Origin: UBA10646 sp003456175 | Lineage (GTDB): Bacteria; Bacteroidota; Bacteroidia; Chitinophagales; Chitinophagaceae | NCBI GenBank assembly: GCA_031976225.1 | Contig: DALYLQ010000010.1 | Coordinates: 1 to 59,403 of the forward strand | DNA: 59,403 bases | Direction of reading: 5' to 3' | In this document: positions 27,689 through 34,825 of the stretch, one piece after another | How the letters are laid out: each line of letters begins with the position of its first letter | Numbering within the stretch: position 1 is the first letter of the stretch | Notes under the pieces: generated by a model | Told to the model about the DNA's origin: nothing | Databases searched by the model: none | Seen by the model: the letters and a program-made list of their open reading frames with translations, nothing else | Translations under genes and position numbers: made by a program

Positions 27689-28096
27689 ATGATTAAGTTC
27701 AACGAAATTAAGGTAGGCGACTACCTTATGGCCGAGTACGAAGGCCAACAATGGTGGGGCGAAGTTACACGCCTCAATGGCGATGAAAAGCAAGTATGTG
27801 TTGCAACCGAAGTGCAAGATTTTTGGTTCACCACCGAGCATTTATACCCTATTGCACTGAACGATGAAAGCCTGATGATGCTGAACTTCTCTAAAGAGCA
27901 GCAAGGTGATGGTAGCATTAAATACAAAAAAGGCGCTTTTCGATTGGTGATACCAACCGAAGGTAATTTCGAAAATATTGATATCTGGTATCGGGAAGAT
28001 AGAAGGCACCACCCGGCTGTGAAATATGTACATCAGTTACAGAATTATTATCATGATATGACGAAAGTGCATCTTACCAACGCGGTAATGGTATAA
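27689..28096 (+). CDS. small conserved protein of unknown function, paralogue A
   Basis: 135 residues from ATG 27689 (MIKFNEIKVGDYLMAEYEG). Soluble, no signal peptide; the N-terminal third looks like a small beta-barrel (VGDY...GEV..LN.D.KQVCVA). Strongly shared blocks with the next gene are YKKGAFRL, IWYREDRRH, VHQLQN and MTKVHLT. I do not recognise the family. It has its own terminator (28121-28153), and the neighbouring palindromes leave it as a one-gene unit. Confidence 0.75.
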   Translation: MIKFNEIKVGDYLMAEYEGQQWWGEVTRLNGDEKQVCVATEVQDFWFTTEHLYPIALNDESLMMLNFSKEQQGDGSIKYKKGAFRLVIPTEGNFENIDIWYREDRRHHPAVKYVHQLQNYYHDMTKVHLTNAVMV

Positions 28097-28120
28097 TTGG
28101 TTGCCCTCCAAATTATTCTG

Positions 28121-28153
28121 AGCCAATTCAAATTAACCTGAGTTGGCTTTTTT
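28121..28153 (+). terminator. intrinsic terminator after paralogue A
   Basis: AGCCAATTCA / TGAGTTGGCT: 10-bp stem with one wobble, 8-base loop, followed by TTTTT. Confidence 0.85.
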
Positions 28154-28178
28154 ATTGTCTTTACTTACTAGCGAAAGC

Positions 28179-28193
28179 ATTTACCGTAAGGTA
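28179..28193. repeat. dispersed palindrome copy between the paralogues
   Basis: ATTTACCGTAAGGTA, core 28184-28191, 25 bases before paralogue B. Confidence 0.85.
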
Positions 28194-28218
28194 CCTTTAC
28201 ACTCTAAAACACAGCCTT

Positions 28219-28623
28219 ATGATACGCTTTAACGAACTGCAAGTTGGCGATTATGTTGTCGCAGAATTTGAAGGAGTACGCTCGAAAGGCGAAGTGGTAG
28301 CTTTGAATACCGATGATAAACAAGTGTGTATTGCGAACGATGTACAGCCGTTTTGGTACACACCTGAACATATTTACCCCATACCGTTGAACGATACAAG
28401 TTTAAAACAGCTTCAATTTTTTAGAGAGCGTTACGAAGATGGCGATATTGAATACAAAAAAGGAGCCTTTAGATTACGCATACATCAGCTTGGCGATTAT
28501 GAACATATAGATATGTGGTATCGTGAAGATAGAAGACATAACCCAGAAGTACATTTTGTACACCAACTGCAAAACCAATATCATCAGATGACGAAGGTGC
28601 ATCTTACCGATGCAGCCATGTAA
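28219..28623 (+). CDS. small conserved protein of unknown function, paralogue B
   Basis: 134 residues (MIRFNELQVGDYVVAEFEG). By hand alignment about 85 of 134 positions are identical to paralogue A, without indels. Most conserved are the YKKGAFRL and WYREDRRH blocks and the C-terminal VHQLQN / MTKVHLT. Variable positions cluster at residues 18-28 and 60-75. Function unknown; followed by its own terminator. Confidence 0.75.
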   Translation: MIRFNELQVGDYVVAEFEGVRSKGEVVALNTDDKQVCIANDVQPFWYTPEHIYPIPLNDTSLKQLQFFRERYEDGDIEYKKGAFRLRIHQLGDYEHIDMWYREDRRHNPEVHFVHQLQNQYHQMTKVHLTDAAM

Positions 28624-28646
28624 TGACAGTAGTGAAAAATCAATAT

Positions 28647-28669
28647 AAACCCGCTTCGGCGGGTTTTTT
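28647..28669 (+). terminator. intrinsic terminator after paralogue B
   Basis: AAACCCGC-TTCG-GCGGGTTT followed by T: 8-bp stem with a UUCG-type tetraloop and U-run. Confidence 0.92.
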
Positions 28670-28755
28670 AGCTTGAGGCATCTATATTTGACTGCTTTTG
28701 GGCATAAACTGTGTAAATTTTTTTTGAAAACTTTTATTATTTCACACGATACTTC

Positions 28756-28763
28756 TATCTTTG
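28756..28763 (+). promoter_or_regulatory. -7 box of the infA ribosomal operon
   Basis: TATCTTTG, a match to TAnnTTTG, 16 bases before the infA start. No good -33 box at the usual distance. Confidence 0.55.
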
Positions 28764-28779
28764 CAGCCCGAAAATTGAT

Positions 28780-28998
28780 ATGTCGAAACAATCACTAATT
28801 AAACAGGATGGCGTAATCATTGAAGCTTTGAGCAACGCTATGTTCAGAGTTAAGCTTGAAAATGGCCACGAAATATTGGCTACCATCTCAGGCAAAATGC
28901 GAATGAATTACATCAGAATACTACCTGGCGATAAGGTGGGCGTTGAGTTAAGTCCGTACGATTTAACTCGTGGACGTATCATTTTCCGTTATAAATAG
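28780..28998 (+). CDS. infA: translation initiation factor IF-1
   Basis: 72 residues, exact family length; S1-like OB fold with IIEALSNAMFRVKLENGHEI, SGKMRMNYIRILPGDKV and SPYDLTRGRIIFRYK. First gene of the alpha-type ribosomal operon, preceded by its own -7 box and by the paralogue B terminator. The usual secY and map neighbours are not upstream. Confidence 0.98.
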   Translation: MSKQSLIKQDGVIIEALSNAMFRVKLENGHEILATISGKMRMNYIRILPGDKVGVELSPYDLTRGRIIFRYK

Positions 28999-29047
28999 TA
29001 TTTAAACACTGCCGTACAAACGGCACAGCACAAATAACAACATTGTT

Positions 29048-29164
29048 ATGAAAGTAAGAGCATCTGTTAAAAAGCGTAGTGCCGACTGTAAGATTGTACG
29101 CAGAAAAGGCAAGCTGTACATTATTAACAAAAAGAATCCTCGTTATAAGCAACGTCAGGGTTAA
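29048..29164 (+). CDS. rpmJ: 50S ribosomal protein L36
   Basis: 38 residues: MKVRASVKKRSADCKIVRRKG... ending YKQRQG. The zinc-ribbon form usually has C-x2-C, C and H; here only one Cys (residue 14) remains and the others are Ser or Asn, so this is the zinc-free type. Sits between infA and rpsM, the conserved order. Confidence 0.97.
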   Translation: MKVRASVKKRSADCKIVRRKGKLYIINKKNPRYKQRQG

Positions 29165-29205
29165 TCACAGCAGTAATTATTAAAGGTAAAAATTGATATT
29201 CTAAT

Positions 29206-29586
29206 ATGGCTCGTATTGCCGGTATTGACTTACCAAAGAACAAAAGAGGCGAAATTGGTCTTACCTATATTTATGGTATTGGCCGTGCAACTGCCCGTCG
29301 CATACTAGAGAACGCTGGAATCAGCTACGATAAAAAAGTACACGAATGGAACGATGATGAATTGGGTGCCATCCGTAACTTCATCAATGCTGAGTTAAAG
29401 GTTGAAGGTGCTTTGCGTAGCGAAGTTTCAATGAACATTAAGCGTTTATTGGATATCGTATGCTACCGTGGTCTTCGCCACCGTAAAGGGTTGCCTGTTC
29501 GTGGTCAGCGTACTAAAACCAACAGTCGTACTCGTAAGGGTAAGCGTAAAACTGTTGCCGGTAAGAAAAAGGCTCCTAAGAAATAA
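29206..29586 (+). CDS. rpsM: 30S ribosomal protein S13
   Basis: 126 residues: ARIAGIDLPKNKRGEIGLTY, then CYRGLRHRKGLPVRGQRTKT and a basic tail. Contacts the tRNA and the 50S bridge in the 30S head. Confidence 0.98.
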   Translation: MARIAGIDLPKNKRGEIGLTYIYGIGRATARRILENAGISYDKKVHEWNDDELGAIRNFINAELKVEGALRSEVSMNIKRLLDIVCYRGLRHRKGLPVRGQRTKTNSRTRKGKRKTVAGKKKAPKK

Positions 29587-29596
29587 TAATCTATTT

Positions 29597-29623
29597 CAGC
29601 TCACAATCCCAAGTTGTGGGCTG
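29597..29623 (+). other. hairpin in the rpsM-rpsK gap
   Basis: CAGCTCACAA / TTGTGGGCTG with a 7-base loop and one wobble; a second weaker stem (CCGCC 29641-29645 with GGCGG 29670-29674) follows. Could be a processing, attenuation or ribosomal-protein-binding site; not a clear terminator. Confidence 0.5.
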
Positions 29624-29707
29624 ATGTATTTTAGATATGCCCGCCGGATAGCAGCTTAGTGCAGCAGGAGGCGGTTTATTTTTAGACGATTACCTCAAAA
29701 TTTAACA

Positions 29708-30118
29708 ATGGCAAAAGCAAACAAGGCACAAAACAGTGCTAAGGCCGCCGCGAAAAAGCGTGTGGTTAAAGTTGACGCCCAAGGCGATGCACACATCAGT
29801 GCAACTTTCAACAATCTCATTATTTCTTTGACCAACAAGCAAGGCCAAGTTATTAGCTGGAGCAGTGCTGGTAAAATGGGTTTCCGTGGTTCTAAAAAGA
29901 ACACACCATACGCCGCACAAATGGCTGCCGCCGATGCTGCTAAAGTAGCATTAGAAGCTGGCTTAAAGCGTGTAGATGTGTATGTAAAAGGTCCTGGTAG
30001 CGGCCGTGAAGGTGCTATTCGTAGCCTTGCACAATCAGGTTTAGAAGTTACCATGATTAAAGATATCACTCCGTTGCCACACAACGGCTGTCGTCCTCCT
30101 AAGAAGCGTAGAGTATAA
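29708..30118 (+). CDS. rpsK: 30S ribosomal protein S11
   Basis: 136 residues: DAQGDAHISATFNNLIISLT, SAGKMGFRGSKKNTPYAAQ, ending DITPLPHNGCRPPKKRRV. Slightly Ala/Lys-rich N-terminal extension. Platform protein of the 30S subunit. Confidence 0.98.
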   Translation: MAKANKAQNSAKAAAKKRVVKVDAQGDAHISATFNNLIISLTNKQGQVISWSSAGKMGFRGSKKNTPYAAQMAAADAAKVALEAGLKRVDVYVKGPGSGREGAIRSLAQSGLEVTMIKDITPLPHNGCRPPKKRRV

Positions 30119-30276
30119 TTTCAAATATTTACGGAAGTGAATTGTTGCAAATACATTTCACTTCCTACGTTTTTATAAAAGCCGAAAGGTTTCATTAACA
30201 AAGGGTTCCCGATTAATTTTTTACGATTTTTTACCGATCGAGGAGCCGAATCAAAAAAAATCGAATGAAATAAATT

Positions 30277-30882
30277 ATGGCACGTTACACAGGTCCTAAG
30301 ACCAAAATCTCAAGAATTTTCGGAGAGCCTATTTTGGGCAATGGTAAGTGGTTAGGTAAGAACAGTAACCCTCCCGGTCAGCACGGTGCTGCTCGTAAGC
30401 GTAAAAGCTTAGGCGAGTATGCATTACAGTTGCGTGAAAAGCAAAAGGCTAAGTACACTTATGGTGTATTAGAGAAGCAATTCCGTAACACATTTGCCGA
30501 AGCTGCTCGTATCAAAGGTGTTACCGGTGAAAACTTAATCAAGCTTTTAGAAGCTCGTTTAGACAACACAGTTTTCCGTTTAGGTATTGCTCCAAGTCGC
30601 CCTGCTGCTCGTCAGCTAGTTAGCCACAAGCACATTACAGTGAATGGCGAAATCGTTAACATTCCTTCTTTCCAATTGAAGCCAGGTGATATCATCAGCA
30701 TCAAAGAAAAAAGCGAAGCTAACAGCAGCATCACTAGCATGATTCGTGGTAAAAATCCTAAGTTCAGCTGGTTAGACTGGAACGATACAGAAAAGAAAGG
30801 TACTTTCATTACCTACCCTGAACGTGAAAGCGTTCCTGAAAATATCAAGGAACAACTAATCGTAGAATTGTACAGCAAGTAA
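30277..30882 (+). CDS. rpsD: 30S ribosomal protein S4
   Basis: 201 residues: MARYTGPKTKISRIFGEPI, S4 RNA-binding domain RLGIAPSRPAARQLVSHKHI. Zinc-free form. An assembly-initiating protein; in other bacteria S4 represses this operon, which is not testable from the sequence here. Confidence 0.98.
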   Translation: MARYTGPKTKISRIFGEPILGNGKWLGKNSNPPGQHGAARKRKSLGEYALQLREKQKAKYTYGVLEKQFRNTFAEAARIKGVTGENLIKLLEARLDNTVFRLGIAPSRPAARQLVSHKHITVNGEIVNIPSFQLKPGDIISIKEKSEANSSITSMIRGKNPKFSWLDWNDTEKKGTFITYPERESVPENIKEQLIVELYSK

Positions 30883-30893
30883 TAGATAATTAT

Positions 30894-30935
30894 AAGTAAT
30901 AAATGGTAAGCTTCATCACTTACCATTTATTGCTT
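30894..30935 (+). terminator. long hairpin between rpsD and rpoA
   Basis: Arms 30894-30910 and 30919-30935, 17 bp with one wobble, 8-base loop. There is no strong U-run, so it may be a partial terminator or processing site that lets rpoA expression differ from the genes before it. Confidence 0.55.
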
Positions 30936-30948
30936 ACACTTTTACATC

Positions 30949-30964
30949 TTACCTTACGGTAAAT
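30949..30964. repeat. dispersed palindrome copy upstream of rpoA
   Basis: TTACCTTACGGTAAAT, core 30952-30959. Confidence 0.85.
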
Positions 30965-31039
30965 GTGAAAAAAACTATATTAGCTGCACCTAAAGCAAAA
31001 CCAATCGGGTAGTAATACCCATAAAACCCAAAGTTTAAT

Positions 31040-32038
31040 ATGGCCATTTTAAACTTCCAAAAGCCTGATAAAATCGTTCTGCAGAAAGCAACCGATTTTG
31101 AAGGTTCTTTTGAATTTCGTCCGTTAGAGCCAGGTTATGGCTTAACTATCGGCAACGCATTACGTCGTGTATTGTTGAACAGCTTAGAAGGTTATGCGAT
31201 CAACAATATTAAAATTGATGGTGTAGACCACGAGTTTGCTACCATTCATGGCGTAACGGAAGATGTAACAGAAATTATCCTAAACCTTAAGCAAGTACGT
31301 TTCAAGAAAGTTACCGACCAAGAGGTTAGTACTGAAAAGTTATTGTTAAGCGTTCGCAACAAAACAGAATTCACTGCTGGTATGTTAGGCGAGGCTACAC
31401 AAAACTTTCAGGTAATGAACCCTGAGTTAGTAATTTGTACACTCGATAGCAGTGCGAAAATTGATATTGAGCTTACAGTTGCTAAAGGTCGCGGTTATAT
31501 TCCTGCTGAAGAGAACAAGCAAAAAGATGCTCCATTCGGCGTTATTGCTATCGATTCTATTCACACACCAATTAAGAACGTAAAGTATTCTATCGATAAC
31601 TACCGCGTTGAGCAACGTACCGATTACGAAAAACTAATGCTCGATGTAATTACCGATGGTACCATACACCCTGAAGAAGCTGTGAAGCAAGCTGCTCGCA
31701 TCTTAATTCAGCACCTTATGATCATCACCGACGAAAATATCACTTTCGATAACAAAGAAGAAAAGAAAGATGATGTGGTTGATGAGCAAATCTTACAATT
31801 ACGTAAGGTATTAAAAACTCCATTAGAAGATTTAGATCTTAGCGTTCGTGCTTTCAACTGTTTAAAAGCAGCCAAAATCAACAGCTTAAGCGAATTGGTG
31901 CAGTACGAGCAAGAAGATTTAATGAAATTCCGCAACTTCGGTCAAAAGAGCTTGAGCGAAATCGAACAAGTATTGAGCGAAAGAGGCTTAGGTTTCGGAA
32001 TGGATTTAAGCAAGCTAGGTTTAGATAGCCTAGACTAA
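31040..32038 (+). CDS. rpoA: RNA polymerase alpha subunit
   Basis: 332 residues. N-terminal dimerisation domain (LEPGYGLTIGNALRRVLLNSLEG) and C-terminal DNA-contacting domain (VRAFNCLKAAKINSLSELVQY, FGQKSLSEIEQVL), joined by an acidic linker near residues 235-250. Confidence 0.98.
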   Translation: MAILNFQKPDKIVLQKATDFEGSFEFRPLEPGYGLTIGNALRRVLLNSLEGYAINNIKIDGVDHEFATIHGVTEDVTEIILNLKQVRFKKVTDQEVSTEKLLLSVRNKTEFTAGMLGEATQNFQVMNPELVICTLDSSAKIDIELTVAKGRGYIPAEENKQKDAPFGVIAIDSIHTPIKNVKYSIDNYRVEQRTDYEKLMLDVITDGTIHPEEAVKQAARILIQHLMIITDENITFDNKEEKKDDVVDEQILQLRKVLKTPLEDLDLSVRAFNCLKAAKINSLSELVQYEQEDLMKFRNFGQKSLSEIEQVLSERGLGFGMDLSKLGLDSLD

Positions 32039-32102
32039 TCAAAATTATTTTTGAACACTGTTCGTAATTCCTGGCACGGTACGAACATAAAACACAATAG
32101 CC

Positions 32103-32636
32103 ATGCGTCACGGAGACAAAATCAACAATCTAGGTCGTAAGAAAGCACACAGAGAAGCCCTCTTGGCCAACTTAGCTAATGCTTTAATTACGCACAAGCG
32201 TATCACAACTACTTTAGCTAAAGCTAAAGCCTTACGTGCTTATGTTGAGCCACTAATCACAAAAACAAAGAAGAACGATACTAAAGAGCAAATCATGCAC
32301 AACCACCGTATTGTGTTCAGCTATTTAGGTAACAAACTAGCGGTGAAAGAATTATTCACTGTAGTTGGTCCTAAGGTAGCTAGCCGCCCAGGTGGTTACA
32401 CACGTATCATCAAGTTGGGTATTCGCCCAGGTGATAACGCCGAATTAGCTATGATTGAGCTGGTAGACTTCAACGAAATTTACGGTAAGGGTGTTGCCGA
32501 AGCTGCAGAACCAGCGAAGAAAACTCGCCGTAGCCGTAGCGCTAAAAAGGCTGCAACAACTGAAGAAGCTCCTGCAACAGAAGCAACTACAGAAGCTGCA
32601 CCTGAAGCCACTGAAGAAACTAAAGCTGCTGAATAA
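32103..32636 (+). CDS. rplQ: 50S ribosomal protein L17
   Basis: 177 residues. Core of about 120 (MRHGDKINNLGRKKAHREAL) followed by a tail of about 55: a basic KKTRRSRSAKKAA stretch and then a Thr/Glu/Ala-rich repeat-like end. The tail is longer than in E. coli L17; such extensions are seen in Bacteroidota. Confidence 0.97.
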   Translation: MRHGDKINNLGRKKAHREALLANLANALITHKRITTTLAKAKALRAYVEPLITKTKKNDTKEQIMHNHRIVFSYLGNKLAVKELFTVVGPKVASRPGGYTRIIKLGIRPGDNAELAMIELVDFNEIYGKGVAEAAEPAKKTRRSRSAKKAATTEEAPATEATTEAAPEATEETKAAE

Positions 32637-32640
32637 GCAC

Positions 32641-32656
32641 ATTTACCGTAAGGTAA
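32641..32656. repeat. dispersed palindrome copy after rplQ
   Basis: ATTTACCGTAAGGTAA, core 32646-32653, 4 bases after the rplQ stop and just before its terminator. Confidence 0.9.
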
Positions 32657-32670
32657 GTTTCAAAGTATCT

Positions 32671-32697
32671 AAACCAACTCGAAAGAGTTGGTTTTTT
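32671..32697 (+). terminator. intrinsic terminator of the ribosomal operon
   Basis: AAACCAACTC-GAAA-GAGTTGGTTT plus further T: 10-bp perfect stem with a GAAA tetraloop and U-run. Confidence 0.95.
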
Positions 32698-32698
32698 G

Positions 32699-32713
32699 TG
32701 CCTTGCGGTAAAT
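32699..32713. repeat. dispersed palindrome copy after the rplQ terminator (GCAA centre)
   Basis: TGCCTTGCGGTAAAT, core 32701-32708. With the copy at 32641 it brackets the terminator. Confidence 0.8.
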
Positions 32714-32762
32714 GATTACCCGAAATGTTGAAAAATAATATGGTTAAAAACATACGAAACCG

Positions 32763-32770
32763 CAATTTTG
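32763..32770 (+). promoter_or_regulatory. -7-like box CAATTTTG directly before carA
   Basis: 7 of 8 match to TAnnTTTG, followed by CAGC and the ATG: the same 4-base spacing as at 13869 and 33959. Confidence 0.4.
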
Positions 32771-32774
32771 CAGC

Positions 32775-33875
32775 ATGAAGCAAAAACCCTCTCCAGCAAT
32801 ATTATTACTAGCCGATGGCCACGTGTTTCGTGGCCATTCTTTTGGACAAACGGGTACAACCACCGGCGAAATTTGTTTCAATACCGGAATGACGGGCTAC
32901 CAAGAAGTTTTTACTGATCCAAGTTATACGGGTCAAGTACTCATTATGAACATGGTACACATTGGTAATTATGGCGTAAAGCCTACCGATGTAGAGAGTA
33001 ATGCTGTAAAGATTAGAGGATTAATTGGTCGAAATCTGGAAGAAAGATTTAGTCGCTACCAAGCTACCGATTCGCTAGATGCTTATTTAAAGGCGAACAA
33101 TATTGTAGCTATCGACGATGTAGATACTCGAGCATTGGTAGCACATGTACGCACAAAAGGTGCTATGAATTGCATTATTAGCTCTGAAATAGATGATGTT
33201 GCTACGTTACAAAGCATGCTAGATGCCTGCCCTAATATGGATGGTTTAGACCTTGCTACAGGTGCAAGTACAACTACCGTATATGAACTTGGCGATGTTA
33301 ATAGCCCTATTAAAGTATCAGTATTAGATTTCGGAATCAAGCAGCATATATTGCAGTGTATGGTGGATAGAGGTGTACATGTTCGAGTGCATCCGGCACA
33401 AACGCCTATTGAAACATTAAAGGCGTTTAATCCCACTGGTTACTTTATTTCTAACGGCCCTGGCGACCCTGCTGCAATGCCATATGCTGTTACAACCATT
33501 AAGGCAGTACTAGCAGAAAATAAGCCCACTTTTGGTATTTGCTTAGGGCATCAATTATTGGCATTAGCCAATGATATCCCTACTTTTAAAATGCACCATG
33601 GGCACCGAGGTTTAAACCATCCTGTGAAAAATGTGATTACAGGAAAGAGTGAAATTACCACACAAAACCATGGTTTTGGCGTTGATCCTGAAGCGGTGAA
33701 GCAACATCCTAATGTTGAAATTACCCATGTTAATTTGAACGATGGAAGTATTGAAGGTATTCGTTTGAAGAATAAGCCTGCATTTAGTGTGCAGTACCAT
33801 CCAGAAAGTACACCTGGCCCACATGATAGTCGCTATTTGTTCGATGATTTTGTGGCGATGATGCAGAGTGTATAA
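32775..33875 (+). CDS. carA: carbamoyl-phosphate synthase small (glutaminase) subunit
   Basis: 366 residues. N-terminal CPSase domain (GEICFNTGMTGYQEVFTDPS) and class I glutamine amidotransferase with nucleophile Cys in FGICLGHQLL and the His-Glu pair in QYHPESTPGPHD. Supplies ammonia for pyrimidine and arginine synthesis. carB is not adjacent in this window. Confidence 0.97.
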   Translation: MKQKPSPAILLLADGHVFRGHSFGQTGTTTGEICFNTGMTGYQEVFTDPSYTGQVLIMNMVHIGNYGVKPTDVESNAVKIRGLIGRNLEERFSRYQATDSLDAYLKANNIVAIDDVDTRALVAHVRTKGAMNCIISSEIDDVATLQSMLDACPNMDGLDLATGASTTTVYELGDVNSPIKVSVLDFGIKQHILQCMVDRGVHVRVHPAQTPIETLKAFNPTGYFISNGPGDPAAMPYAVTTIKAVLAENKPTFGICLGHQLLALANDIPTFKMHHGHRGLNHPVKNVITGKSEITTQNHGFGVDPEAVKQHPNVEITHVNLNDGSIEGIRLKNKPAFSVQYHPESTPGPHDSRYLFDDFVAMMQSV

Positions 33876-33877
33876 GC

Positions 33878-33892
33878 ATTTACCGTAAGGTA
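33878..33892. repeat. dispersed palindrome copy after carA
   Basis: ATTTACCGTAAGGTA, core 33883-33890, between the carA stop and the long hairpin. Confidence 0.85.
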
Positions 33893-33902
33893 CAGATAGC
33901 AT

Positions 33903-33939
33903 AACGTTAAAGGGCGGCCGTAGGCCGCCCTTTAACGTT
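33903..33939. repeat. long perfect hairpin with GGGCGGCC core (second copy)
   Basis: Arms 33903-33919 and 33923-33939 (17 bp, perfect), loop GTA. The inner GGGCGGCC-N3-GGCCGCCC equals that at 18409-18453 but the outer arms differ in sequence. No U-run follows. Confidence 0.9.
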
Positions 33940-33958
33940 CGTAAGTATTTAATCTTAG

Positions 33959-33966
33959 TAATTTTG
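33959..33966 (+). promoter_or_regulatory. -7 box TAATTTTG directly before the Cys-rich gene
   Basis: Full TAnnTTTG match followed by CAGT and the ATG at 33971; suggests a leaderless transcript. Confidence 0.5.
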
Positions 33967-33970
33967 CAGT

Positions 33971-34807
33971 ATGCTATCGTTTCAAGGGCAACATTTTGGC
34001 ATTATTACCAAGCACGAAAAAGAGCTCATTATTGGGCCTTTACTACAACAAACTTTCGGTGCAACTTTTGAACGTATTGATTTTGATACCGATACCCTCG
34101 GAACCTTTAGTGGCGAGGTAGAGCGGCCTGCAGATCAGCGAACTACGGCCATGCTCAAAGTGCAACATGCACAACAAAAAGGTATTGATTTTTACATTGC
34201 TAGCGAAGGTGCTTTTTATCCGCATCCTGAAGTGCCTTTCCTTACGGTAAATACCGAGTTGCTAGTTTGTTACGCCGCTCAAGCAGATTATACCATTACG
34301 GCCATAAGCAACAGTTTTGATGTTACAGCTGCACAAATAGAGGTTAACGATTGGGATGCTGTGGCAACATTTGCTGCCAAAATTGGGTTTCCAGCGCAAG
34401 GAGTTATACTACATAATCATCACCTTACGGTAAATGAACGAATGATTATAAAAGATGCTACTACTTGGGATGCCCTTGCATTGGCATGCAAGCAATTATT
34501 GGCTACTAATGAGCGTATTACTGTAATGGCCGATTTGAGGGCAATGCGAAACCCTAAGCGTAGTGCTCATATCGCAGCAGTTGCAGCTAATTTGATAGAG
34601 CGTATGCAGCAACATTGCACTCGCTGTCAATATCCTGGTTTTGGTATTAGTAATGCAATTGCTGGCTTGCCTTGTTGTTGGTGCGGTACGCCTACAAAGG
34701 CAATTGCTTATTACGAATTAAAGTGTGAGCATTGTGGGCATATAGAACAACAAAAAACATCGCAACCATGTGCCGATCCGGGCGGTTGCGATGTGTGTAA
34801 TCCTTAA
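33971..34807 (+). CDS. conserved protein with C-terminal Cys pairs (possibly DUF6671)
   Basis: 278 residues, cytoplasmic by appearance. It begins FQGQHFGIITKHEKELIIGPLL and has ADLRAMRNPKRSAHI in the middle. The last 60 residues contain CTRCQYPGFG, CCWCGTP, CEHCGH and CADPGGCDVC, which look like one or two zinc-ribbon sites. I believe this resembles a conserved uncharacterised family annotated DUF6671, from memory only. No catalytic motif recognised. It carries two palindrome cores, 34240-34247 (FLTVNT) and 34423-34430 (HLTVNE). Confidence 0.7.
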   Translation: MLSFQGQHFGIITKHEKELIIGPLLQQTFGATFERIDFDTDTLGTFSGEVERPADQRTTAMLKVQHAQQKGIDFYIASEGAFYPHPEVPFLTVNTELLVCYAAQADYTITAISNSFDVTAAQIEVNDWDAVATFAAKIGFPAQGVILHNHHLTVNERMIIKDATTWDALALACKQLLATNERITVMADLRAMRNPKRSAHIAAVAANLIERMQQHCTRCQYPGFGISNAIAGLPCCWCGTPTKAIAYYELKCEHCGHIEQQKTSQPCADPGGCDVCNP

Positions 34808-34825
34808 AAATTTATAGGGAGTTAA

